Shown: positions 1 through 9,200 of the stretch, in pieces | Layout: each line of letters starts with the position of its first letter | How positions within the stretch are numbered: the stretch's first letter is position 1 | Assembly: GCF_013426205.1 (NCBI RefSeq) | Contig: NC_089425.1 | Location: forward strand, 620,001 to 684,000 | Direction: 5' to 3' | Length of the DNA: 64,000 nucleotides | Source: Metarhizium brunneum | Lineage: Eukaryota; Ascomycota; Sordariomycetes; Hypocreales; Clavicipitaceae | Position numbers and translations under genes: made by a program | The notes under the pieces: model-generated | The model's database searches: none | Seen by the model: the letters and a program-made list of their open reading frames with translations, nothing else | What the model was told of the DNA's origin: nothing

Positions 1-330
1 TTGTTTTGCCTTAGCTTCCAGTCTTTCGTACTCAGCTATTGCTTCTGGGTCTGCCTTAATGGCTTCAAGATCACAGTGAGTCCAAGTACACTTGTTCGAG
101 ATCGTTGCCCCTACTCAACGCCACATATGCTTGTCCGTCAGAGACGATGTTAGAATTTAAGCCGACGGTAACAGCTGGCAGTGATAGGCCATGAACCTTG
201 TGGATTGTCAACGTAAATGCGTTGTGATTGGAAGCTGCGCACGCTTATACTCCACCCCATTCGTCTGAAAATACGACGAAGTTTTATGCAAGTGCATGCA
301 TGACCTGAAATGCATTAGCTGCTTTGCGGA
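1..330 (-). pseudogene. Helitron Pif1-type helicase, C-terminal remnant
   Basis: Read on the minus strand, about 240-120 encodes a superfamily 1 helicase end: the stretch AFTLTIHKVHGLSLPAV (motif V-like) is followed by SDGQAYVALSRG (motif VI). It is preceded by a short KRAQLPIT segment in another frame, and followed after a one-base shift by an acidic tail, CDLEAIKADPEAIAEYERL. In Helitrons this helicase unwinds DNA for rolling-circle transposition. Two frameshifts make this copy dead, and its 3' side runs off the window. Positions 1-120 are repeated almost exactly at 27206-27325, where the frame into the tail is intact, so an insertion happened in this copy. Family assignment is from the motifs; the exact element is unknown. 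Confidence 0.8.
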
Positions 331-339
331 TCTCTCAGC

Positions 340-1590
340 TTCGACGGTAGGGCCAAAGGAAAAAGAACTTACTTGGATACTGTCTAAAGAAAAATCGAGG
401 TGCGGCCCTTGAGCCTGCAGTCTCCAATTCATTGGGTGTATGGACACAGCAGTCCAACAATTATCACACATAGGGGATGAGGACGCGAGTAATGCATGAC
501 CTTGATTAATGCTTGATGGCCTGAGGGACCCGCACAGCCGGGCAACCTTGCGTCGACACATGATGAGTTTGACAGAACCTGACACGTATAGAGTAAACTC
601 CATGTGCCGTGGAATGCCGCGTTTAACGCCACATGAATTCACAATACGCGGAGTGGCGGACTATGTACAACAGCGAGGAACATGTGTTCATTGAGTCATT
701 CATGGAGTATGCCAAGAGATAAATTAATAGTATCTAATGTCAACAGAGCTTGTCTTGCTTAGTCAAGCCGTGTACCGCGTAACAGTCTTGACTATTAACC
801 TGAGACGACATGGAGTCACAAAGAGAATGTGAAGAGCGCCCCTGCAGTGGCTTCACCTTAATGTACTCGGCGCCACAATAACTTGAGGAATTAGAAGAGT
901 TTACGCGTCCAGCCCACCATAGTCTACCTGTACCAAGCCCTACTAGTACTAGTTGGTAATTTAGCCATTACTACTAGTAACTACCTAAGTTGACATAGTT
1001 ACTTTAAGCTTCGTATAATAGCTAGCCCTAAAGTTGAGAATATAAAAGTCCAAGTCTTTCATCTTCTCAAAGAGGATATTTTCTATGCTGGCAACGCTGC
1101 GATAGAACGAGACGTGTTATGTATGGCATGATTGTTTGTCAAAGGTGGGCGTAATGTGGATAACAGCATTGACGAAGTCTTCGGTTCCTATGCCGCGTCA
1201 CCTCGGCAATAAGCTAGTGCGAGTCAAACAAGAGATGAAGCCTTTTTTTACGCATTCGAGCATCTGAATAGGGACTTTGCAGGGGAAGGAGGAATGTGGC
1301 ATGCGTGATTCCTCCCTGCCGCTTGCGCAGAGTGAATTATACGCGCTGAACCCAGAGGCAGGGGATATACCATTGCTCATTCGATAACACCACGTCCTCT
1401 AAGCCCTCATTCCCTATGACCCGTTTTTCGGAGATGCTCTTTTCAAGTCGTAGTATATACATACTATAGATCCACCAAGTCATGCCATCAGCCAAGGCTA
1501 GGCCAAACTCGCCCGGTCAACCAATACAGTCGAGTGCCAAGTCGCCCCCGGGCACGCCGAATAGCTACGCCGTAGCGAAGTAGCCAAAGG
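340..1590. other. Gene-poor stretch, nothing supported
   Basis: No coding sequence or RNA is supported here. Open frames are short, lack good starts and do not resemble proteins I know. Upstream of 340 the Helitron remnant may continue in a form too degraded to read. Confidence 0.5.
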
Positions 1591-1596
1591 TGGTAC

Positions 1597-1694
1597 TATA
1601 AAGATGCCCGCACATTCCTCCATGTCTTAACTGGACCGGCCAGCAAGATACTCTTCACCTCCAACCCCCAGACCTGCTCCCCCCCCCCCCCATC
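1597..1694 (+). promoter_or_regulatory. Likely core promoter and leader of the 1695 gene
   Basis: A TATAAAG motif lies at 1597-1603, about 90 bases before the ATG. A pyrimidine-rich leader follows and ends in a run of 13 C at 1679-1691, directly before the start codon. CT-rich leaders are usual for strongly expressed genes of filamentous fungi. The role is inferred from position and composition only. Confidence 0.45.
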
Positions 1695-2258
1695 ATGTAC
1701 CTCTCAACCGCAACCGTGTGCGTGCTGGGCGCCCTGCAGCCAGTCCTCGGCTCGCCCGCCCCCCAACGCGTTCCTAAAGACGGAAGCCAGAATGTCATTA
1801 TATCCGACTGGCTCACAGCCACCAAGACCGTCATCAACTACTATGCCCCGGACCCCAAGTGCGGCGGCCACCGCCCATGGGTCGGCATGTGGCCGGCTGA
1901 CGCCTGCAATCCCTATGCTGCCGACTTCAAAGCCTGGGCCTACGTGAAGAAGACTCAAGGCTATGATGACATCGCCACGGTCGAGTTTGACAATGCGCAA
2001 CTCGGACCCGGCGAGTTCAAAGCCGCCTTTGTCTGCGAGGACGGCAAGCGACAGCCCTGGATGCTCTCCAATACGTACAAGATTGACGAGGCGCCCCCTT
2101 CTAAGCCGGGCCAATGTGTCCATCGACAGAGCTCCTGGCAGACGACTTGGAAGTATACCGCGTGCGACAAGGTCGAGAATGATCTCTGCTATGACAGCCC
2201 ATTGACCTACATTGCCTGCAGTGACTGCAGAGAGCAGTGTGGCCGACAGTCCGGCTAG
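1695..2258 (+). CDS. Small secreted cysteine-rich protein (187 aa)
   Basis: Single-exon gene. The first 20 or so residues (MYLSTATVCVLGALQPVLGS) form a signal peptide with likely cleavage before PAPQ, so the product should leave the cell. The mature part holds nine cysteines, six of them in the last 50 residues (TAC, DLC, IACSDC, EQC), pointing to disulfides. Residues about 32-130 (WVGMWPADA, AWAYVKK, LGPGEFKAAFVCEDG) have the alternating pattern of a beta-sandwich, like the small Ig-like domains preceding some phosphatases; that is inference. An effector-like or toxin-neutral extracellular role is possible; I recognise no named family. The ATG is preceded by a TATA motif and CT-rich leader. 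A long minus-strand frame over the same bases is a shadow. Confidence 0.8.
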   Translation: MYLSTATVCVLGALQPVLGSPAPQRVPKDGSQNVIISDWLTATKTVINYYAPDPKCGGHRPWVGMWPADACNPYAADFKAWAYVKKTQGYDDIATVEFDNAQLGPGEFKAAFVCEDGKRQPWMLSNTYKIDEAPPSKPGQCVHRQSSWQTTWKYTACDKVENDLCYDSPLTYIACSDCREQCGRQSG

Positions 2259-2689
2259 GCACAAACCAGAGCCTTGATCTGCATGCGCCGAGTCAATGAC
2301 GGCGCTGTATAAAGGGCGATTGAAGATGGACAGAAAAACTTGCAGTCCGTGTAGGGGATGGCTGCTTCCTTTTCATGTTAATATCACTAGTATTTACGAA
2401 CCAGACCTTTTATATAGCCGCTGCTCAAGCTGAACTTATGCATAATACTACAAAGAAGTTCTTGGACTTGTTGGACAGAGTTGCCAGCTGCAAAGTGTAT
2501 TTGACGACATTGTCATCAGTGACTGAGCACTGGGATGACGGGCCCGAGAGAGGAACGTTGAAGGCATATCGCGAGGCAGCAAGGTTGCTGGCACTGTAAG
2601 GCGAGGATGCGCAAGCATGAGCTGAGGCGGCTGGTGCCGTTGGAATCCCTTTCCCTATCCTTCATGTTCAAGCTCACTTTAGTTATAAA

Positions 2690-2865
2690 TCAACTTAGAT
2701 CAAACGGCGTCTTAAACATGATAAAAGAAAGTTTCTTAACTTAAGATATGGCAATATATGACAATCCTGGCGCATGGTCCTTCCGCTCCAGGTTCAAGAC
2801 CACTTGTTTCAGCGTCAATCCTTGTGCTTTGTGCACCGTGATAGCGTAGAGTGATTGTTGCTTCT
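2690..2865 (-). pseudogene. Helitron/Pif1 helicase motif V-VI fragment
   Basis: On the minus strand the translation LYAITVHKAQGLTLKQVV is followed by YIAIS, a stop, VKKLS and then TPFDL. This is the C-terminal end of a Pif1-like helicase, where YVAVSRVKKLS would be expected, so the stop falls on the conserved arginine. It differs in sequence from the fragment at 1-330 and so comes from another element copy or family. Confidence 0.75.
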
Positions 2866-2870
2866 ACCAG

Positions 2871-2894
2871 GAAGCCAGCGTCCCTGCTGGCTTC
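2871..2894. repeat. Perfect 9-bp inverted repeat
   Basis: GAAGCCAGC at 2871-2879 is the reverse complement of GCTGGCTTC at 2886-2894, with a 6-base loop. It lies 40 bases from a second, larger hairpin. Confidence 0.6.
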
Positions 2895-2933
2895 TGACTG
2901 GCTAGCCCCTGACTGAGGCCCACTTATCTAGCT

Positions 2934-2966
2934 GCTATCGCCACCACCAGCGGTGGTGGCGATAGC
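2934..2966. repeat. Perfect 15-bp stem hairpin
   Basis: GCTATCGCCACCACC at 2934-2948 and its exact reverse complement at 2952-2966 enclose the 3-base loop AGC. The hairpin separates Helitron debris on its left from a zinc-finger-like small frame on its right and may mark an element edge. Confidence 0.7.
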
Positions 2967-3226
2967 TAACAACAAGCAAGAACAACATCATGATCACCAG
3001 CGCGTAGCCGTTTGTGCCTGTGATAATTATCACCCGATAGAAGCCTTGCGCTTCCAACAGTGATGATCGGGAAAGAACCATGCAACTCCAACGCGCGTTT
3101 TCGGCTGTGGCGCTTGCACGTTCTGTTCCGCTGGCCTTTCTTGTTGACTTCAAATTCAGCTGCAGCACGGAAATTGGCGCACTTGCTACAGAAGATTTTA
3201 TCAACCTCCGCAAGTTGAAAATTCAT
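2966..3226 (-). CDS. Small frame with Cys/His motif, probably a fragment
   Basis: From the ATG at 3226 the minus frame gives 86 residues. Near its start it has a C-x2-C, then C and H, in IFCSKCANFRAAAEF and RTCKRHSRKR. That looks like a zinc-binding motif followed by a basic stretch, seen in some fungal transposon-linked proteins. The rest of the frame has no recognisable pattern and ends exactly at the 2934-2966 hairpin, so the gene is probably truncated there. Function unknown. Confidence 0.3.
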   Translation of the reverse strand: MNFQLAEVDKIFCSKCANFRAAAEFEVNKKGQRNRTCKRHSRKRALELHGSFPIITVGSARLLSGDNYHRHKRLRAGDHDVVLACC

Positions 3227-3379
3227 TGCTTGACAAGGTAGAAATGACGGCTGGTGATGGCACAAAAAGACGCGTTCTGAGGAGCGCGGAATGGAAATAA
3301 ACAGAGTTCCAAAAAAGGAAAGGTGGAATTGATGACTAAGTGAAATTTCACCACATCATCGCAGATTTAGTGAAGTGCA

Positions 3380-4471
3380 TTACGCCCCCACCTGCAAGCC
3401 AGCCAAGCCATCTTCCCGCTTTTTAGGTCCCAGCACGATTAAAGGCTTGGGTTGTAAAAAAAGTCTGTAAGCGGATGCACTGTATAGCATGATGCGCTCC
3501 CAAATTGAGGCTCCGAATATCTGCCAACTGACTTACCTGACTCCAAGTACTCTGAAAGCGAAGTTGATCCCAAGCCGCTCGCGTATGCAGTCCCTCAGGG
3601 CTCTGCAAGAGTCGCATGGGGTCTTGCTTACAACAATCTCAACCTGACGATTCCTCTCCTGCAACATAAAGAGCTGGAGGAAATCGTCCACGCCCGACTT
3701 ATGACCATCTGCAATATTGCGGAAAATATAGTTCCTCCTCACGAAAAAGCACATTAGCTGTGCTTCCGCATGAGACGCGTTGAAGCTTCCTGCTACACCG
3801 CGTTCGTCATAAGGGCTGGACTCGAAAGAGAAGCCAATGTCCTTTGCAACAGCAAAGTTCTCAGTTCCACCCCAATACCCTTCATTTATTCTTATGTATC
3901 CAGCCTCTGGTGGGAGAAACTCTGAGCGAATGGGACTGGTCCTGCCGCTTACTGCAGCTACGAGGGGAAAGGCCTCGCCCCGAAGGAGAACCGCTGCAGT
4001 TTTGCTTTGAGTGCGTATTTCTATACCTTGGCTTGGAATGACAAGCGATATCGAACCGGGAGACAGAGACTTGTAGAAGTATGCGTCTGTGAGATCCGCG
4101 AGGTTAGGCTGCACGCCTGAAGAGAGGCTCGCCGCCGGGGTGTGCTTTAACAATGCCCGAATCAACCTCCTATGCCTCTTCTTGACGAACGGGTCCTCTA
4201 GGTATTTGATACTTCTTTCATGCCTCTCCCGATCATTCCTCTCAGACTCTTCCGCTAAATTGCCTGCCGTCATACCGCGCCGGTCCTTCAGAGAACTGTC
4301 TGCGCCAGCTTCAAGCAAGAGCTCAACTATTTTAGGATAGCCCCAAAGGGCAGCTTCCATCAGCGGCGTTCGTCCTTTGGCATCAGCCACATTGGTGTGA
4401 GAGCCGAGTTTCAAAAGGTACTCAACAGCTTCACAGTGTCCATTAGGCGCTGCTAGCCCCAACAAGCTTTG
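3380..4471 (-). pseudogene. Ankyrin-repeat/deaminase-like gene, 3' part (split by gypsy)
   Basis: This is the larger part of a gene whose start lies at 11049-11207. It encodes ankyrin repeats (NGHCEAVEYLLKLG, KGRTPLMEAALWGYPKIV), a basic linker, and a C-terminal zinc-deaminase-like domain with SHAEAQ and, about 70 residues on, TPCDSC. HAE plus PC-x2-C is the signature of the cytidine/nucleotide deaminase fold. Families of this kind, often fused to ankyrin repeats, are known in fungi and relate to bacterial toxin deaminases; substrate unknown. The stop at 3533 is probably intronic: CAG-gtaagt at 3537/3536 and an acceptor at 3465 give a 72-bp intron and a final exon 3464-3380 ending in TAA. A Ty3/gypsy element sits after codon 54 or so, so the allele should be null. 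It is otherwise open and unmutated. Confidence 0.75.
4467..4471. repeat. Target-site duplication CTTTG (left)
   Basis: CTTTG directly precedes the left LTR and recurs directly after the right LTR at 11044-11048. A 5-bp duplication is typical of Ty3/gypsy integrases. Removing the element and one copy restores the reading frame of the host gene. Confidence 0.9.
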
Positions 4472-4620
4472 TGTCACAGCACCATCACGACTTGTCTAAG
4501 ACACTCACGTGAGCATAGATCATTAGCGCACCATAAAGCTGTAGTCTAGATAGCTTCCTCTTCCCTCCTCCTTAAGGCACAACTACGTTATTACTAGCAC
4601 CTTAGATTCGCCCCGTGATA
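4472..4620 (+). repeat. 5' LTR of gypsy element (149 bp)
   Basis: Begins TGTCACAGCA and ends CCCCGTGATA, so the termini are TGTCAC/GTGATA, an imperfect inverted repeat with TA rather than CA at the end. It is short for a gypsy LTR. No mismatch to the 3' LTR was found by eye. Confidence 0.95.
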
Positions 4621-4735
4621 GTTTGTGCCTTCCTTTTTGGTTGCGCCGCCGTCTATTTTGTTTCCATCTTCAATGCGGCCCAGCCACCACGCCTGACAGG
4701 GGCGACCTTAGATCCACGAAGTCCCGCGACAGACG

Positions 4736-4815
4736 CGTCGCGATTGAGACCATCCACGAAGACACCCACAGCGCGATTGACACGTCGCGATTGAAGATAC
4801 CCACGAAGACACCTA
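4736..4815 (+). repeat. Imperfect tandem duplication in the gag leader
   Basis: The unit around GTCGCGATTGA followed by CCACGAAGACACC occurs twice, about 45 bases apart, just before the gag ATG. It may be part of the packaging or leader structure, or simply a local duplication. Confidence 0.5.
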
Positions 4816-4817
4816 CA

Positions 4818-6260
4818 ATGGCACCGGAAATCGACACTCCCGCCTGGAAGGCCAGTATTTTAGAAGGCATTACGGCTTTCCCCCATGTCTATACCATTGT
4901 CACCTGCGCCGACACTACCCACGATCTCTCCCCGGTTTTTGAAGCCGACAAAGATGCATACTACGCCAGACAGGTACAGGAGTACTGCGAGCACATCCAG
5001 TTATCCCTCCACGCCAAAGCTAGCGCTCTCCATGAGGAAGTTCAGACCCTCCGTGACGAGAATCGCGACTTGAAGAAGGAGGTTGCTACACTCGACAAGG
5101 TGATCGACCGAGTCGGCGCTCCTAAGCATACCACCGGCCAGCTTCCCCATCGCCAGACCCGAGACCATCCCACGTTTAATGCCACCGAGAAAGATATCGA
5201 GAAGCGACAAGAGGAGTATGTCGGCTGGCGCTCCAAAGCTATGCGCAACTTAGCCGTGGATAAGACCATCTACAACACTGAGTTCCGTCGTTTGCAATAC
5301 ATTGGCAGTATGCTTGATGGCAGCGCCTACACGCTTGTCCGCCAGAGCCTAGATGTGATTACAATGAACCCCGACGAAACAGGACTATGGGAATGGAAGA
5401 CCGCCGACGACCTCATTGAGTTCCTTAACAGCCAATACGAAACCATCGACCTCGATCGCACTGCCAGCCGCAACTTCGACAACTATTTCATGACAAATAA
5501 GCCCTTTGAGAATTTTATCGCCGAGTTCAATAAGCTTGCAACCCTCGCTGGCAAGACTGATAAGCAGAAGGTTGAAGCCCTCCAACTCAAGGTATCCAAC
5601 GAGGTCATCGACGAGGTCATGCACCGTAGCGGCAAACCTGGGAATGACGACTGGCCTGGATGGAGAAAGCTGTGCCAGGACGTCTACAACGACCTTGAGC
5701 AGAGTAAACACATCAGGAGGATGCGTAGCCGACGTGAACCTGGCCCTCGCAGTGCCTCCGACAACCCCCGTCCAAACAACCCGCCGGCCCCAGCCGCGCC
5801 AATCGCCGACGCGGGCGAGCTCATGCAACTTAGTGCGTCCTCGACCTCCGAAGCTCGCCGACGCGAGCGCCAGGAAAGGGGCCTCTGTTACTACTGTGGC
5901 GGAACCCACAGGATCCGCGACTGTCAGGAGAAAAAGGACAACGATGCCAAGTACAGCCTTCAGAATAACACGCCACGCAGTGATGCCGCTCGTGGTCGTG
6001 GCCACGGCCGTGGCAGCTACTACTCCCCTCGTCCCTCGCCCCAGGTCCCGAACGCAACATACCAACCCCAACCCCAGCCCCAGTACCGACAACTCCAAGG
6101 CTTCCCACCGACCCAGCAACACTACGTGCAACCCCCTTACCTTAGTCCTACCTTCAACCGCCTTCACTCCATGGATCAAGGCTTTATCGAGTCTGACACC
6201 AGCAGCTTAACCGACGCTAGATCAACCCCAGACACAGATAGATCCCAGGGAAACGTCTAA
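4818..6260 (+). CDS. gag: Gag polyprotein of gypsy element
   Basis: The frame is open from 4623 without an ATG; the first ATG is at 4818 (MAPEIDTPAWKAS), giving 480 residues. Gag forms the virus-like particle that packages the RNA. There is a coiled-coil-like stretch near residues 70-100 (ALHEEVQTLRDENRDLKKEV), a central retrotransposon Gag region, and a C-terminal zinc knuckle CYYCGGTHRIRDC. The knuckle spacing is C-x2-C-x3-H-x4-C, one residue shorter than the usual C-x2-C-x4-H-x4-C. The tail is rich in Gly/Arg then Pro/Gln. The frame stops at TAA 6258-6260, inside a frameshift signal leading into pol. Confidence 0.92.
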   Translation: MAPEIDTPAWKASILEGITAFPHVYTIVTCADTTHDLSPVFEADKDAYYARQVQEYCEHIQLSLHAKASALHEEVQTLRDENRDLKKEVATLDKVIDRVGAPKHTTGQLPHRQTRDHPTFNATEKDIEKRQEEYVGWRSKAMRNLAVDKTIYNTEFRRLQYIGSMLDGSAYTLVRQSLDVITMNPDETGLWEWKTADDLIEFLNSQYETIDLDRTASRNFDNYFMTNKPFENFIAEFNKLATLAGKTDKQKVEALQLKVSNEVIDEVMHRSGKPGNDDWPGWRKLCQDVYNDLEQSKHIRRMRSRREPGPRSASDNPRPNNPPAPAAPIADAGELMQLSASSTSEARRRERQERGLCYYCGGTHRIRDCQEKKDNDAKYSLQNNTPRSDAARGRGHGRGSYYSPRPSPQVPNATYQPQPQPQYRQLQGFPPTQQHYVQPPYLSPTFNRLHSMDQGFIESDTSSLTDARSTPDTDRSQGNV

Positions 6261-9200
6261 CCTCCGGGCACCGTCGCGCCCGGAGGTCTTCAGGAACACC
6301 TACAAGCTTATTACCATTGTGGATCCGCAAAGTTATTTGTGGCAATGAACCTCTTGTCCTCAGATCCATAAATAGCAAATCGCTACTCATTCAAGCGACA
6401 CTGTTCCCTGCGCACCAACAACCCGTACAAGTGAATAGCTTAGTCGATAGTGGATGCTCCGCGCGGGCATTCGCCGACCGCGGCTTTATTCGCGCTAATA
6501 AGATCCAAACCGAGAAGCTGCCAAAGCCACGCACCCTGATCCTCGCCGATGGGAAGGTCGCTGACCATATTACCCACTACGTCATTCTTCCCGTGAGTAT
6601 GGGGAACCACATCGAACCCTGCGTCTTCTTTATTACCACGCTATCCCCAGACACTCCGCTTATTTTTGGACTCCCCTGGCTCCAACGTCACAACCCCACA
6701 ATCGACTGGGCGAGAATGACTCTACTTTTCCAGTCACAGTATTGCCTTACTCGCTGCTGTTCTACACCATGTTTCGCACCGACAGTACCCAGTCCCAGGC
6801 CCAGGCCGCACGATATTGCGCCACCTACCGAGTCCCAGCCCCCCCGCCAGCGGGACCAGGCCTACATCGAGGACACTGAAGATGAAGGTTACGGGAGTGG
6901 TGATTCTATACGAACCTCTTCTTCCTACCGGCCGCCTTCTATTGAAGACAGCGACGACGAAGAGCCTCACCCCGAGGGAAGTGTGGAACTAGATATCCCT
7001 CAGACCCTCACTCCCGGCCAAGATCACTACCGCACTTTTCGACCGAACCGCCCCCGTTTTCCGCTGGAGCCTGAGACCCGGGCCCGGATGATCCCCGACA
7101 GGCCACAGTTAAAGCCAGCACCTGTCACCCTGAAGGCAGGCAGACGGCGCCCAGTACACCAGGAACATCATGCTCCGCCAATGCCGCAGCTCAGTGTGCC
7201 AATTCCACCCACGCCGAATGGGGCGTGTCCGCCTGATCCATATGACCGGCCTGATCTGTCTGATATCAAGATGTCAGCCGCCACCAACTTTCTCCAGTTC
7301 TGCAAAGGCGGCGCGACCCAGTGTATGAAGATTACATGGCCTGAACTAGACGCCATCCAGACGGAAACCCCCTTACTAAAACTCCCCGACTTGCCAGAGA
7401 GCGTGTTCCACAATATCCTCGAAAAACGCGGCGACCACGCAGCCATCTCCCAACTATTCCCTAGTGCGTTCCACGATTTCCTTGATGACTGCTACAGTCA
7501 GGAACACCTGCGACGCGTGACGGACGCCGACGTCGACAAGTTCTTGAAAGGGAAACCGGACCTCTCCCACGAAGACATTAAAGCAAGGCTTCCTGAGTGG
7601 CTTCAAGATAAAATAACTGGGTTCCTGCCCCATCTAGCGAATGAATTACCTCCACGACGCGGTTGGGATCATAGAATCGAACTTACCCCTGGCAGGGAGC
7701 CCCCATATCAGAAGAACCGCCCGTTATCCCCTAGAGAGCTCCTTGTTGTTCGGAAGTGGCTTGATGATAACCTATCTAAGGGATTCATCCGTGAGTCGCG
7801 CGCCCGATGTGCAGCGCCCCTTCTCCTGGCCGCGAAACCTGGTGGTGGTGTACGTATCTGTCAGGACTACCGCGGACTCAACTCGGTCACAATCAAGAAC
7901 AGATACCCGCTGCCACTGATCCGCGAAACCTTAGACGCTCTCTGCCACGCCAAGTACTATACAAAGCTGGATGTTATCGCTGCCTTCAACAAGCTACGCA
8001 TTGCCGAGGGGCACGAGTGGAAAACCGCATTCATCACACGCTTTGGCCTTTTCGAATCATTGGTCATGCCCTTCGGTCTCTGTAACGCCCCCGCTTCGTT
8101 CCAACACTATATCAACCATACTCTGTACGACCTGCTCGATAAGACCTGTACGGCCTATCTCGACGATGTTTTAGTCTATTCACAAACGCGCAAAGAACAC
8201 CGCCAACACGTCCGCGAAGTTATAGACCGCCTGATAGAAGCGGGCTTGCAAATCGATATTAACAAATGCGAGTTTGAAACAACAAAAACCAAGTACCTTG
8301 GACTCATCATAGCTAGTGATGGAATCCAGATGGACCCAGACAAAGTGGCGACGGTTACTGGGTGGGAAAAGCCCGCCAACGTGCGCGAACTCCAACGCTT
8401 CCTCGGATTCGCAAACTTCTACCGCCGCTTCATCCGGGATTTCTCCTCAATCTGCCGGCCTCTGAACGATCTCCTACGGAAAGAGTCAGCCTGGTGCTGG
8501 ACCGAACGGCAGCAGCACGCCTTCATGCAACTAAAGACCGCGTTCACCACAGGTCCTGCCCTTGCCTTCTTTGACTACAACCGTAAAACTGTCCTGGAAA
8601 CAGATGCTTCCGATTGGGCCTCTGGTGGAGTACTGTCTCAGTATGACGACGATGGCAGTCTACGACCTGTTGCGTACTTCTCTTCTAAGCACTCCGCAGC
8701 CGAATGCAATTACGAGATCTATGATAAGGAACTACTCGCTATCATCAAAGCCCTAGAAGAATGGCGACCGGAGCTCCAAGGGAACGCGTCGGAGTTCGAG
8801 ATCATGACAGACCATAAGAACCTCGAGTACTTCACAACAACCAAGGTTCTGAATCAGCGTCAGGTTCGCTGGTCCGAGTTCCTCTCCCAGTTCAACTTTC
8901 GCATCATCTACCGCCCAGGGTCCAAAGCCGTTCGACCAGACGCTCTTAGCCGACGATCCCAGGATGTGCCGTCCAAATCTGACGTTGAGGACGATCGCCT
9001 GAAACAGCGAAGGAAGACCCTGCTACCCCGGAACAGGTTCGACCCGTCCGCTCTCGCAGACTTACTCGGCGACATTGATGACACGACTCCCATGGCAGCG
9101 GCGCCCGTGACCACCCTTACCCCGGATCTGGAGAGACCTATTGACGACATTATTGACCAGGCATACAACAACTCTGACCTCGCCCAGACTATGCTGACAG

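Noticed and set aside
1704..2264. 186-residue minus-strand frame opposite the secreted protein
   Set aside because: Shadow of the plus-strand gene; no ATG of note, no motif, while the plus strand has a signal peptide, cysteines and a promoter.
2375..2599. 74-residue plus-strand frame after the secreted protein
   Set aside because: Alternative start codon, no recognisable motif, A/T-rich start; could be chance or a fragment.
5385..6210. Long frames on both strands inside gag
   Set aside because: Shadows caused by G+C-rich coding sequence of gag.
6317..6319. TTG at 6317 as the start of pol
   Set aside because: Not an ATG; the frame is open back to 6242 and overlaps gag at a slippery heptamer, so frameshift entry is the better explanation.
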